From positions 4,526,001 to 4,590,000 of the forward strand of contig NZ_JAUSYS010000001.1 in assembly GCF_030817015.1 (NCBI RefSeq): a stretch of 64,000 bases of DNA, read 5' to 3'. The position numbers were made by a program, and so were the translations under genes. Of this stretch, positions 47,818-56,310 are shown one piece after another. How positions within the stretch are numbered: the first letter of the stretch is position 1; every line of letters starts with the position of its first letter. The stretch comes from Arthrobacter sp. V1I7 (lineage in GTDB: Bacteria > Actinomycetota > Actinomycetes > Actinomycetales > Micrococcaceae). Below the pieces are notes generated by a model. That model had not been told where the DNA came from. It worked only from the letters and a program-made list of their open reading frames with translations, and ran no database searches.

Positions 47818-48158
47818 TGCGCTTCCCCTGCCTGGCCGGCATGGCGGGCCTCGTTGAGTTTCCCGTTGACCGCGTTGCTGAGGCCGTAAACTTCCCGGCT
47901 GCCCGCGAGTTCGATCAGCCGGACGGTCCTGCTGTCACCCGGTTCAAACCGTGCCGCGGTGCCTGCCGGGATGTCCAGCCGCCGACCATGCGCGGCCTGC
48001 CGGTCGAACTTCAGGGCGGGATTGGCCTCGGCAAAGTGGTAATGCGAGCCCACCTGCACGGGGCGGTCACCGGTGTTGGTCACGGCGATATCGATCGCCT
48101 CGCGGCCGGCATTGATGACCACCGGCGCGGCACTGAGAACGTACTCTCCTGGAATCAT
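47814..48158 (-). CDS. ureB: Urease beta subunit
   Basis: 114 aa, ATG at 48158. [40 protein letters not shown] and [17 protein letters not shown] are the conserved stretches. Structural subunit of the urease trimer. 9-base gap after ureA and 4-base overlap with ureC. Confidence 0.96.
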   Translation of the reverse strand: MIPGEYVLSAAPVVINAGREAIDIAVTNTGDRPVQVGSHYHFAEANPALKFDRQAAHGRRLDIPAGTAARFEPGDSRTVRLIELAGSREVYGLSNAVNGKLNEARHAGQAGEAQ

Positions 48159-48167
48159 CGAAGCTCC

Positions 48168-48470
48168 CTAGCGGATGGGGTCGTGGACGGTGACGAGCTT
48201 TGTGCCGTCCGGGAAAGTGGCTTCGACCTGGACGTCGTGGATCATTTCCGGCACGCCCTCCATCACGTCGTCGCGGCCCAGTAACGTGGAGCCGTAACTC
48301 ATGAGCTCCGCCACGGTCCTGCCGTCCCGCGCGCCCTCGATCAGCTCATAGCTGATGACGGCGACCGACTCCGGGAAATTGAGTTTCAGGCCGCGCGCCT
48401 GGCGGCGGCGGGCGAGGTCCGCTGCGACGACGATCATGAGCTTTTCCTGCTCTCGGGGTAACAGGTGCAT
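48168..48470 (-). CDS. ureA: Urease gamma subunit
   Basis: 100 aa from ATG at 48470, the usual family length; the frame upstream is not protein-like. [40 protein letters not shown] and the [20 protein letters not shown] end match the family. First gene of ureABCEFGD-nickel permease, all on the minus strand with overlaps or gaps under 40 bases. Confidence 0.96.
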   Translation of the reverse strand: MHLLPREQEKLMIVVAADLARRRQARGLKLNFPESVAVISYELIEGARDGRTVAELMSYGSTLLGRDDVMEGVPEMIHDVQVEATFPDGTKLVTVHDPIR

Positions 48471-48736
48471 TACGGAATCCCTTCTGGAACGGCCAGCGCC
48501 GCGGCCTGCAGGCGCCGCGGTGCTGCCCAGCGTAGCCGGGGGACGTTTCCTGCAGGTTTCCGGCGTTACAACCCGACAACCCGCGGGCCGGCAGCCGTCC
48601 GTCGACTGAGCTGCACCCGGCCCGCGTGTGTCCTGAACACCCGCGAAACGTGGCGACGCCATCATCGTCGGCGAGACGGCCGCTGGCCTGCAGGACCAGC
48701 CGGCACCATCATCGGCCCCAGACGCAATCCTAGGAG
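48471..48736. other. Upstream region of the urease operon
   Basis: 266 bases without a supported gene; should carry the ureA promoter. I could not identify a NtcA/GlnR/AmtR-type box with confidence. Confidence 0.4.
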
Positions 48737-48779
48737 AAGCGACCCGGGTTGGCCCATGCTGGGCGAACCCGGGTCGCTT
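48737..48779. terminator. Long perfect hairpin before the lipoprotein gene
   Basis: Arms 48737-48750 (AAGCGACCCGGGTT) and 48766-48779 (AACCCGGGTCGCTT) form a perfect 14-base stem, with GCCC/GGGC in the loop extending it. There is no U-tract on either side. It sits 20 bases before the lipoprotein ATG, so it is in that gene's leader. May be a terminator core, or an attenuator. Confidence 0.5.
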
Positions 48780-48799
48780 CCGCTTGTTAGGCTGGACGA

Positions 48800-49135
48800 A
48801 TGAAACCACGTCTCGCCGCCCTGTCCGCTGCTGCCCTCATGATCGTCCTGACCGGCTGCGGCCAGGTGCAGGAAGCCGCCGAAAAGGCCGTCAGCGACGG
48901 CGCCTCCCAGGTGGCCACGGCCGCCGGCAATGAAGTGAAGAAGCAGGCCTGTGCTCTCGTTGAGGACGGACTCGTGAGCATCCAGGACAAGGAACTCCTC
49001 GGCGGACTCGTCGCCGGGGCGGAGACCGCCGGCCTCCCCTCGGACATCACCACTCCACTGCGGCAGATCGCCGAATCCGGCGATCAAGTTCCGGCCGAGT
49101 CCGTCAAGGCCCTCCAGGATGCCTGCGCCAAGTAG
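48800..49135 (+). CDS. Small lipoprotein
   Basis: 111 aa, ATG at 48800. Signal peptide with lipobox LTGC, lipidated Cys20. The mature part is helical and Ala-rich ([20 protein letters not shown]) with two further cysteines (ACALVEDG and ALQDACAK), which could form a disulfide outside the membrane. Family unknown. Convergent with the LysR-like gene. Confidence 0.7.
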   Translation: MKPRLAALSAAALMIVLTGCGQVQEAAEKAVSDGASQVATAAGNEVKKQACALVEDGLVSIQDKELLGGLVAGAETAGLPSDITTPLRQIAESGDQVPAESVKALQDACAK

Positions 49136-49162
49136 CGGTTCCGCCCAAAAAAGCCCGGCAGC

Positions 49163-49915
49163 CTAGCGCTTGCCCTTTTTCCGTGATCCCTTGCCGCGGC
49201 CCTTGTCCGGGTTCGGCGCGTAACGTTGCGCCACCTTCGGTTTCTTGACTGCGGGTCCGCGCCGGTCCGGTTTCGGTTCCCGCTTGGGTTTCTCCTGCTG
49301 CGCGGAAGGCTGCCGGGAGCTCGCGGCCGTCCGGCCGCGCACGATCCCGATGAACTCCTCAATCACCTCATCCGTGGTGCCGCTGGGCCAGGCCAGGGCA
49401 ATCTCCGTGCCGGGCGCGCCGGTAAGCTTCCGGGCCACGGTGTCCTTGACGTTGAAATGCCGCGCCACGGACATCGGCAGGATCACCAGCCCGGCACCGG
49501 AGGCCACCACCTGCAGGGCCGTCTCCGGTCCGCCGATTCCGGCCACATCCAGGAAGGTCTCCTGGGACAGGTCCGCCAGCGCCACTTCCTCGAACACCGA
49601 AATCTCGTGGCCCTTCGGCGCCACAACCACCGGCTGTTCCTCGTAAAGCGGGATGACGTTCAGGCCTTCGCGTTCCACCGGCAGCCGGACGAAGCTCAAA
49701 TCCGCGGAACCGTCGTGGAGCACCGCGAGCTGGGCGCCGTCGTCGGACATAAAGGAGTGCAGCGGCACGTCGGGCATCCGCTCTTCCCAGCGCCGGATCC
49801 ATTTGCCGGGGGTCACGCCGGGGACGTAGGCGAAGCGCAGCTCCCGTGCTGCTTTTTCAGCCGGGGCGTCGGCGGTTTCGTCACGGGTCTGGGGGGCTTC
49901 ATCTTGTTGGGACAC
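49163..49915 (-). CDS. LysR-type substrate-binding domain protein without HTH
   Basis: 250 aa from GTG at 49915; codons upstream of it are not protein-like. Residues 25-200 are a LysR effector-binding domain (ELRFAYVPGVTPGKWIRRWE, VPLHSFMSDDGAQLAVLHDG, QVVASGAGLVILPMSVARHF) but there is no N-terminal helix-turn-helix. The last 45 residues are rich in Lys, Arg and Pro (KPKREPKPDRR, GKGSRKKGKR). It may sense a ligand and act through protein or nucleic acid contacts of the basic tail. Divergent from the DUF5997-like gene (80-base gap). Confidence 0.8.
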   Translation of the reverse strand: MSQQDEAPQTRDETADAPAEKAARELRFAYVPGVTPGKWIRRWEERMPDVPLHSFMSDDGAQLAVLHDGSADLSFVRLPVEREGLNVIPLYEEQPVVVAPKGHEISVFEEVALADLSQETFLDVAGIGGPETALQVVASGAGLVILPMSVARHFNVKDTVARKLTGAPGTEIALAWPSGTTDEVIEEFIGIVRGRTAASSRQPSAQQEKPKREPKPDRRGPAVKKPKVAQRYAPNPDKGRGKGSRKKGKR

Positions 49916-49995
49916 AAGTTCACAGTACCGCCAGAGCAGGCGTAGGGTTCCGCCGCTTGGTGCCACGCAACCGCCGCGCCGGATACCCTTGAAAC

Positions 49996-50400
49996 ATGAC
50001 CTCTGCAAACTCCCAGTCCATGAAGCCGGCCACCGTTGCCAAGAAGCTTGGCATCTACCTGCCCGCAACACCCCAGGAGTTCCAGGATTCGGTTATCACC
50101 CGATCCGATTTCGCCGAGCTCCAGGCCAACCCGCCGGAGTGGCTGGCGGAACTGCGCCGCAACGGCCCCCACCCCCGCCCGGTGGTGGCGCAGAAGCTGA
50201 ACGTGTCCATCGCCGGCCTGGCCCGCGGCGGCGTCGAGGAAGCGCTCACGACGGCGGAGATCACCGCGCTGCTGCAGGCTCCCCCGGCATGGCTCGTGGC
50301 CGAGCGCTCCACCCACGCTGCCGTCCGTGCCGAGGCCCAGCGGGTCAAGGACGAGGCCGCGAAGAAGGACGCCAAGAAGGCCCGCGCCAAGGCCGAGTAG
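49996..50400 (+). CDS. DUF5997-like protein
   Basis: 134 aa, ATG at 49996. KPATVAKKLGIYLPATPQEF and PPEWLAELRRNGPHPRPVVA followed by LNVSIAGLARGGVEEALTTA fit the DUF5997 family of actinobacteria (from memory). Ends in a Lys/Ala-rich tail. Divergent partner of the HTH-less LysR-like gene; the pair is likely functionally linked. Function unknown. Confidence 0.7.
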   Translation: MTSANSQSMKPATVAKKLGIYLPATPQEFQDSVITRSDFAELQANPPEWLAELRRNGPHPRPVVAQKLNVSIAGLARGGVEEALTTAEITALLQAPPAWLVAERSTHAAVRAEAQRVKDEAAKKDAKKARAKAE

Positions 50401-50451
50401 CCTTCCCGCCACGCCACCCCGCCCGGGGACGGGTCGGCGTATCCGAACCCC

Positions 50452-50835
50452 TCAATCCTGGTGCAGCTGGACGAAGTTGCCGCAGCCGTCGTCCATCACA
50501 ACGGACGTGCCGCCGGGACCCTCGCTCGGTTCGCCCTGGAAGATCACGCCCCTGGCGGTGAGCCGCTTGTGCTCGGCCCGGACATCGGGCACGCCGAAGA
50601 CGATCGCGGGAATCCCGGCGTCGTGAAGACCGTTCATGTAGGCCGCGCCGATCGGGTTGTCGCTGGGCTCCAGCAGCAGCCCCACCGATCCGCCCCCGGT
50701 ACCGGACGGATCCTTGACGATGTACAGGTTGTGCTCGGGCATGACCATGAGGCTCTCAAAACCGAGGATCCCGGTGTAGAACTCGTGGGCTGCCGCGGGA
50801 TCCTTGACGTGGATGCTGCACATTTTCAGTCGCAT
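50452..50835 (-). CDS. VOC family (glyoxalase-like) protein
   Basis: 127 aa from ATG at 50835. Two beta-alpha-beta-beta-beta repeats: MCSIHVKDPAAAHEFYTGIL and the matching C-terminal VPDVRAEHKRLTARGVIFQG...MDDGCGNFVQLHQD. His and Glu positions fit a metal site, but the reaction cannot be named (glyoxalase, dioxygenase or resistance type). Stands alone. Confidence 0.8.
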   Translation of the reverse strand: MRLKMCSIHVKDPAAAHEFYTGILGFESLMVMPEHNLYIVKDPSGTGGGSVGLLLEPSDNPIGAAYMNGLHDAGIPAIVFGVPDVRAEHKRLTARGVIFQGEPSEGPGGTSVVMDDGCGNFVQLHQD

Positions 50836-50982
50836 GGGCCCAAGGCTACGCCGGAGACCGCCCGGCTGTGAACCTGCCCTGCGCCCGGCGCCACGGACCA
50901 TTGACGCCCCGCCCGCCAGGGATTCCAATGGAATCAGCGGAACTGCGCCCGCCCCGGGCAGCTTCCCTGGAGGTGTTTGGAA

Positions 50983-51620
50983 ATGCCGGCTCTCTTTGAA
51001 TCCGCCGCCCTCGCGGTTTGGCAACTGCTTGTGCTGGCAACCATCGTGGTAGGGACGGTTGCAGGCTCCGTTTACCTGGCACGGAAGCACCTGGCGTCCG
51101 ACGCCGGGCTGCCGGACGCCGTGTTCTGGGACAGCTTCGCCGGGCTCGCCGTCGTGGTGCCCGCCGTCATTGTGCCGTCCCTGGTCTCGCCGTGGGCCGG
51201 ACTGATGCTCGGACTTCTCGCCGCGGGCACCGCCGGGGCAGCGTACCGATGGGCTCCACGCCTGTTCAGCTGGCAGCACGCCCGCCGCTCGTCCCGCGAA
51301 ATTCAGGCATCCAATGCGGCGGCGGCCGTCCGGCACCAGAACGCCCTGGCCCGATGGCGGCGCTATGAGCTGGACCCCGCGTACTGCATCGACTACCCCG
51401 CCATGAGCGACCCCGCCCGGCCCGAGACGGCGGCCTTCCTCCGGGCGATGAAGGCCGCCGAGCAGCTGCGCGGCGGGACCGACGTCGGCTACGGCCCCGC
51501 GCCGTCGACCGGCTGGAGCGCGCCCTGGCCGAGGCGGAGCGCGCGGCCGGAGCTCCTGCTTTCTCCAGCCCCGGAGTTTCCCGGCGGGCTTCGCACCTTG
51601 CCGCTGAGGGTTCACGATGA
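50983..51620 (+). pseudogene. Membrane protein with a frameshift in its C-terminal part
   Basis: ATG at 50983, ten bases after GGAGG (TTG at 50977 is an alternative). Two hydrophobic segments (residues about 8-33 and 45-85), then a charged helical part with SREIQASNAAAAVRHQNALA and DPAYCIDYPAMSDPARPETA. Near 51495-51500 the frame changes: the shifted frame reads AVDRLERALAEAERAAGAPAF and stops at 51618-51620, overlapping the next gene's ATG (ATGA). The uncorrected frame runs to 51744 through Arg/Pro-rich sequence. One base appears to be missing. Family unknown. Confidence 0.55.
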
Positions 51621-52255
51621 CAGACCTCACGATTATTGGCGGCGGCAACATGGCACGCGCTCTCGGGACCCGCGCCGTGGCCGCCGGGCGTTCGGTCCAG
51701 ATCCTGGACCGCACGCCGGAGAACGCCGCCAACCTCGCTGCTGAACTTGGCGGCGGCGCTACCTCCGGCGGGCTGAATGAAATACCGGCCGGAGATCTTG
51801 TGGTTCTGGCCCTCTACTTCGGGCCAGCCAAGGAGGTGGCCACGCATTATGGCGACACTCTCAGCGGTAAAACCGTGATTGAGATCAGCAACCCGGTCAA
51901 TTCGGAGACCTTCGACTCCCTCCAGGTCCCCGCCGGCTCGTCCGCCGCGGAGGAAATCGCCGCCCTGCTGCCCGGTGCCGTCGTGGTGAAGGCCTTCAAC
52001 ACCACCTTCGCCGGACCGTTGACGGCGGGCACCGCCGGCGGCCTGCCGCTGGATGTCTTCATTGCTTCCGACTCCGCACAGGCCCGGGCCGAGGTCGCTG
52101 CCTTCGCCGCGGCGGCGGGTCTGCGGCCGCTCCAGGTCGGCGGGCTCCACCATGCCCGGGAGCTCGAAGGCTTCCAGCTGCTCGTGGTGGGACTCCAGCT
52201 CAACCCGGACTACGAGGCCTTCAACTGGGCCACCGGGCTGAAGATCATCGACTGA
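51617..52255 (+). CDS. NADPH-dependent F420 reductase-like oxidoreductase
   Basis: 212 aa, ATG at 51617. Rossmann start TIIGGGNMARALGTRAV, then ISNPVNSETF and VVKAFNTTFAGPL, as in the F420H2:NADP oxidoreductase/FNO-like family. Whether it uses F420 or only NADP cannot be read. Starts within the stop of the upstream membrane protein gene, so the two are translationally coupled. Confidence 0.8.
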   Translation: MTDLTIIGGGNMARALGTRAVAAGRSVQILDRTPENAANLAAELGGGATSGGLNEIPAGDLVVLALYFGPAKEVATHYGDTLSGKTVIEISNPVNSETFDSLQVPAGSSAAEEIAALLPGAVVVKAFNTTFAGPLTAGTAGGLPLDVFIASDSAQARAEVAAFAAAAGLRPLQVGGLHHARELEGFQLLVVGLQLNPDYEAFNWATGLKIID

Positions 52256-52288
52256 GCCACCCCGAGGGTAGCCGTAAGCCTGCCGGGC

Positions 52289-53815
52289 TCAGTTTCCCTT
52301 CGCGATGACCTGTCCTTTGAAGAATTCCGGCCGGATCCTGGCCATCACCAGCATGAGGACAACGCCCAGCAGGATGACGCCCATGCCAAGGATGAAGACG
52401 AGCCCCAGGCCCCCGACCGACGATCCGGAGCCGTACTCCGGGTCCATCGAGTCGTAGGCGGTTTTGAAGAACATCACCAGCAGGATGATGCCGCCCAGCA
52501 GCGGTGAGAGGAACTTGAAGAAAAACGCCCGCGCCCCGCCGAACGCCTCGGCCCGGAAGAACCAGACACAGGCCAGGGCCGTGATGCCGTAGTAGAAGCA
52601 GATCATCATGCCCAGGGCGGTGATGGTGTCCCAGAGTGCATTCTCCGAGGTGGTCCTGGTGATCACGTAGAACCCTGCGGCGGCTGCGCCAGCCGCGATC
52701 GTGGCGTAGCTCGGGGATTTGTAGTTCGGGCTGACCTTGCCGAACCTCTGCGGCAGGGCCTGGTAGTGGCCCATGGCGAGCAGGGTCCGCGCCGGGGAAA
52801 CAAAGGTGGACTGCAGGGAAGCGGCCGAGCTGCTGAGGATCGCCAGGGACATCAGGATGGCGAAGGGGCCCATCACCGGGCCTGCTAGGACGGCGAAGAT
52901 GCTGCCCTGGTTCTCCGGGTTTCCGGCGCCCAGTCCCTCTTCACCGATGCCGGCGAAGGCCAGCGTGGAAAGAGCAACGGTCATGTAGATGACCACAATG
53001 GCCAGCACCGTGACGGTGGCGGCACGGCCCGGCGTCTTCTCCGGGTTCCGGGTCTCCTCGTTCATGGTAAGCGTGACGTCCCATCCCCAATAGATGAAAA
53101 TGGAGAGCGAGACGCCGGCGGCGAAAGCCGAGAAGGAACCCACCGCGAACGGGTTGAACCAGTCCGGCGAGATGGCGGTGGCGTCGAAGGCCGTGCCGTT
53201 GGCGACGTGGCTGAAGGCCGCCACGGCGAACCACCCGAGCACCAGGAGCTGGAACGCCACCAGGACGTACTGCACGCCCTTGGTGGTCTCCATGCCACGG
53301 TAGGAAACCCAGCAGGCCAGCGCAATGAACACCAGGGTCGTGACGATATTCAGCGGCAGATTGGTGGACAATTCGGCCAGTTCCGGGTTTCCGAACAGCT
53401 GCGCCAGCATGAGGTAGAAGAAGTCCACCGCCACCGCCGCGAGGTTGGACAGCACGATGATGGTCGCCGCAATCAGTCCCCAGCCGCCCATCCAGCCGAT
53501 CCACGGACCGAAGGCCCGGGAGGCCCAGGTGAAGGAGGTCCCGGCGTCGGGCATGGCGTTGTTCAGTTCGCGGTAGCCGAAGGCCACCAGCAGCATGGGG
53601 ACGAAGCCGACGAGGAAGATTGCCGGGAGCTGGACCCCCACCTCGGCGACGGTTGGACCCAGGGCCGCGGTCAGCGTGTACGCGGGGGCGATGCAGGACA
53701 CCCCGATCACGACGGCGCCGATCAGCCCCACCGATCCGGCCTTGAGTCCCTTGGCGCTCAGTCCTTTGTGCTCTTCGTGGTGCGAGGTCTGTGACGTCGC
53801 GTGGTCGGTGGTCAT
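52289..53815 (-). CDS. APC family amino acid/polyamine permease
   Basis: 508 aa, ATG at 53815. About 12 membrane segments. GSVGLIGAVVIGVSCIAPAY and the FTWASRAFGPWIGWMGGWGL loop are APC hallmarks. By neighbourhood (putrescine oxidase upstream on the same strand, 113-base gap) it likely imports putrescine or related diamines. The N terminus has several histidines (SQTSHHEEHKG). Confidence 0.85.
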   Translation of the reverse strand: MTTDHATSQTSHHEEHKGLSAKGLKAGSVGLIGAVVIGVSCIAPAYTLTAALGPTVAEVGVQLPAIFLVGFVPMLLVAFGYRELNNAMPDAGTSFTWASRAFGPWIGWMGGWGLIAATIIVLSNLAAVAVDFFYLMLAQLFGNPELAELSTNLPLNIVTTLVFIALACWVSYRGMETTKGVQYVLVAFQLLVLGWFAVAAFSHVANGTAFDATAISPDWFNPFAVGSFSAFAAGVSLSIFIYWGWDVTLTMNEETRNPEKTPGRAATVTVLAIVVIYMTVALSTLAFAGIGEEGLGAGNPENQGSIFAVLAGPVMGPFAILMSLAILSSSAASLQSTFVSPARTLLAMGHYQALPQRFGKVSPNYKSPSYATIAAGAAAAGFYVITRTTSENALWDTITALGMMICFYYGITALACVWFFRAEAFGGARAFFFKFLSPLLGGIILLVMFFKTAYDSMDPEYGSGSSVGGLGLVFILGMGVILLGVVLMLVMARIRPEFFKGQVIAKGN

Positions 53816-53928
53816 TTCTGTGCCTCTCCGCAGGTTTCATTCGAGCTGAATGGGTGGGTGCTTCAGTTCATGGCCGCTGGTCATAACGATCGTGGACATT
53901 GGCAGGGCGCGCAGGAAGCGGGCCGCTC

Positions 53929-55365
53929 CTAAGGGCTGACGGACGCACGGTCAGCCGCCTCGACGATCCGGGCCGCGGTCTGGCGACCCATCCGCACCGC
54001 ACCGTCGACATGCTGGTAGCCCTCGGCGGCGAGGTCGGAGGAGGACCAATAGATCGGCCCGACGGGCGCGTGCTGGTCCTTGCCGTAGCGGTGCAGGCCG
54101 CCCAGGTCGTAGCTCGAGGCGTAGGCGCCGCGGGTCCATTCCTCCGATCCCCAGTCAGATTCGTAGTAGACCTCGGGATCGAGGGCCTTCGGGCCGAGGA
54201 AACCGGCGATCGATTCGAGGACGGCGCGGCGGCGGTCCTCCGCGCCGAGCTCGAACACGGCATCGGCCTTTTCGTCCGAGATGAAACCGACCAGGGTGCC
54301 CCGCGGGTCCTCGTGGTTGGTGTTGTCGTAAACCTCCTGGACCAGGGCACCGGCACCGAAACAGGTTCCGGACAGGCCCTCCTCCCGCCAGAACGGCGCA
54401 CTGTAGACGGCGTGGACCTTGATGACCAGGCCCAGCGACTGGTGCTGGTGCATCTGGTGCTGGCGGCGCGGCAGCGGTGGATTGAACGAAACGCGGGAGT
54501 AGAGGTTCGGTGGCACCGCCATGATGACGAACCGGGCGCGCACGGTGGCGCGTTCGGAAACGGCGGTCACCCGGCATCCGGTGTCGTTCCCGTCGGCATC
54601 TCCGGCACCGTTTCCGGCACCGTTTCCGTCTGCGGAGGACATCTCCCAGTTGATCGTGCGTACCGGGCTGCCCAGGACGACGTCGTCGCCCAGTTCGGCG
54701 GCGATCAGCTGGGAAACCTGCTGCATTCCGCCGACAACGCGCTTGTCGAGGATGAAGTCCTCGTCGGTGAGGTGCGTGAATGACCCGGCGGACGCCGCCA
54801 TCAGCACGGCTTGCAGTACCGAGAAGGCATGGGCGGGCTTGGTCAGCATGCCGCCGGCGATGAAGAGGCCGATGTTGTTACAGGCTTCCTCGTCGGAGGA
54901 GTTCTGCCGCAGCCAGTGGTGGAAGGAGATGGTGTCCAGTTCGCGCGCCTTGGGGTGTGCCCACGGCTCCGTGGCCCCGATTTCCGCTGCGAGCGAATCC
55001 AGCAGGGCGGTGAGCCTGTCCATTTCCGCGGCGGTGGTCTCGCTGACCGGGAAGGTGTCCCCCGCGTACAGCGTGCGTTTGCCGTCCGCGCCGATATAGA
55101 CGGACCGGCCGTCGCGGTAGCGGGAGTAGGTCTGCAGCCCCAGCTCCCCGAGCAGCGCGAGCAATTCGGTCTGATCCGGGGAGACCCACTGGCCGCCGAT
55201 TTCGAGCATGGCGCCCTCAACGGTATCCGTCCAGGTCCGGCCGCCGACGCGGTCCCGCGCCTCCAGCACGGCCACGCTCAGGCCGGCCCTTTTCAGTTCC
55301 CGGGCTGCAGTAAGCCCGGTGGGGCCGGCTCCGACGATGACGACGTCGCGGTCAATTTCCAGCAT
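53929..55365 (-). CDS. puo: Putrescine oxidase-like flavin amine oxidase
   Basis: 478 aa, ATG at 55365. FAD-binding VIVGAGPTGLTAARELKRAG at the N terminus, ARDRVGGRTWTDTVEG, EIGGQWVSPDQTELL, and the C-terminal GYQHVDGAVRMGRQTAARI. Sequence is very close in my memory to Rhodococcus/Kocuria putrescine oxidase, including the RRQHQMHQHQSLGLVIK stretch. Oxidises putrescine to 4-aminobutanal with H2O2. A Gly/Asn/Asp-rich insert (SADGNGAGNGAGDADGND) at residues about 245-262 is unusual. Divergent from a TetR gene over a perfect palindrome. Confidence 0.85.
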   Translation of the reverse strand: MLEIDRDVVIVGAGPTGLTAARELKRAGLSVAVLEARDRVGGRTWTDTVEGAMLEIGGQWVSPDQTELLALLGELGLQTYSRYRDGRSVYIGADGKRTLYAGDTFPVSETTAAEMDRLTALLDSLAAEIGATEPWAHPKARELDTISFHHWLRQNSSDEEACNNIGLFIAGGMLTKPAHAFSVLQAVLMAASAGSFTHLTDEDFILDKRVVGGMQQVSQLIAAELGDDVVLGSPVRTINWEMSSADGNGAGNGAGDADGNDTGCRVTAVSERATVRARFVIMAVPPNLYSRVSFNPPLPRRQHQMHQHQSLGLVIKVHAVYSAPFWREEGLSGTCFGAGALVQEVYDNTNHEDPRGTLVGFISDEKADAVFELGAEDRRRAVLESIAGFLGPKALDPEVYYESDWGSEEWTRGAYASSYDLGGLHRYGKDQHAPVGPIYWSSSDLAAEGYQHVDGAVRMGRQTAARIVEAADRASVSP

Positions 55366-55402
55366 GATGTCCTCTCTGCGGCCGCTGCAGTGCTGCGGGC
55401 CA

Positions 55403-55425
55403 CTAAATGAATTCCATTCATTTAG
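55403..55425. promoter_or_regulatory. TetR-type palindromic operator at the putrescine oxidase promoter
   Basis: Arms CTAAATGAAT (55403-55412) and ATTCATTTAG (55416-55425) are a perfect 10-base inverted repeat with TCC between. It is 38 bases upstream of the oxidase start and 90 upstream of the regulator start. Confidence 0.8.
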
Positions 55426-55514
55426 GTTCGACTATAGACCTTCCGCGCGCCGCGGGGAAGAGGGCGGCGGGAAGAAGTTTCCGTTGGGAGAAATGTGCCG
55501 GGAAGGAGGGCACA

Positions 55515-56246
55515 ATGGAGTCACCCCTGCAACCGCCAGCAGAAAGGCCAGGAATGCCGGCAGCCACAAGCGCCACCGCGGACCCCCAACGCCCCGAGGC
55601 CAAACCACGCCGCCGGGTGGGCAGGCCGGCCGCCGCCGTGCTGGACCAGGACGGAATCACGTCGGCGGCCCTCCAGCTCATCCGAACGAGCGGCTACGAC
55701 GGTTTCACCATGGCCGCCCTCGCCCGGACGCTGAACGTGGCACCCTCGGCGCTCTACAATCACGTCTCATCCAAACGGGACGTGCTGGTCCTCGTCCAGG
55801 ACCACCTGACCTCGTTCGTGGATGTCTCCGCCTTCGAGGCCGAGCCCTGGGACCAGGCCGTGCGGGACTGGGCCTGGAGTTACCGGGAGGTGTTCTCCAA
55901 GCACACTCCCCTGATTCCCGTCATCGCCGTGCTGCCCGTGACCGATGCGCCGAAGACGCTTGCCATGTACGAAGCCGTCAGCGCCGGCTTCAGCCGCGCG
56001 GGCTTCCCGCCCGAGCGCATCGTCTCGGCGATTGTCGCGCTGGAATCCTTCATCTTCGGATCCGCCTATGACGTCACGGCACCGGCGGACATCTTCGATT
56101 CCGGCAGCATGGCAGCGTCGACGCCGCACTTCACGGCCGCCGTCGACCGCCTCGCGGAGCAGGGCTTTGAACGACCGGCCGACGTCGCCTTCAGCCTGGG
56201 ACTCGAGGCACTGATCGCCGGCTTCGGCGCACTGCGGAGGACGTAG
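55515..56246 (+). CDS. TetR family regulator of the putrescine genes
   Basis: 243 aa from ATG at 55515, preceded by GGAAGGAGGG; an earlier in-frame ATG (55407) lies in the operator and is unlikely. Helix-turn-helix at residues about 45-90 (ITSAALQLIRTSGYDGFTMA, ALARTLNVAPSALYNHVSSK). TetR_C-type ligand domain follows (DQAVRDWAWSYREVFSKHTP). The long Pro-rich N-terminal extension is unusual. Probably represses the divergent oxidase and the permease. Confidence 0.85.
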   Translation: MESPLQPPAERPGMPAATSATADPQRPEAKPRRRVGRPAAAVLDQDGITSAALQLIRTSGYDGFTMAALARTLNVAPSALYNHVSSKRDVLVLVQDHLTSFVDVSAFEAEPWDQAVRDWAWSYREVFSKHTPLIPVIAVLPVTDAPKTLAMYEAVSAGFSRAGFPPERIVSAIVALESFIFGSAYDVTAPADIFDSGSMAASTPHFTAAVDRLAEQGFERPADVAFSLGLEALIAGFGALRRT

Positions 56247-56310
56247 CGGTCGCTGCGGGCCGTCCGGGGCATACCGCAGATCCAGCTGTTCGACGAGCAA
56301 CTTCCGAGGG

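Noticed and set aside
48471..48736. Possible riboswitch or nickel-responsive element before ureA
   Set aside because: No recognisable conserved fold or regulator box could be identified by eye.
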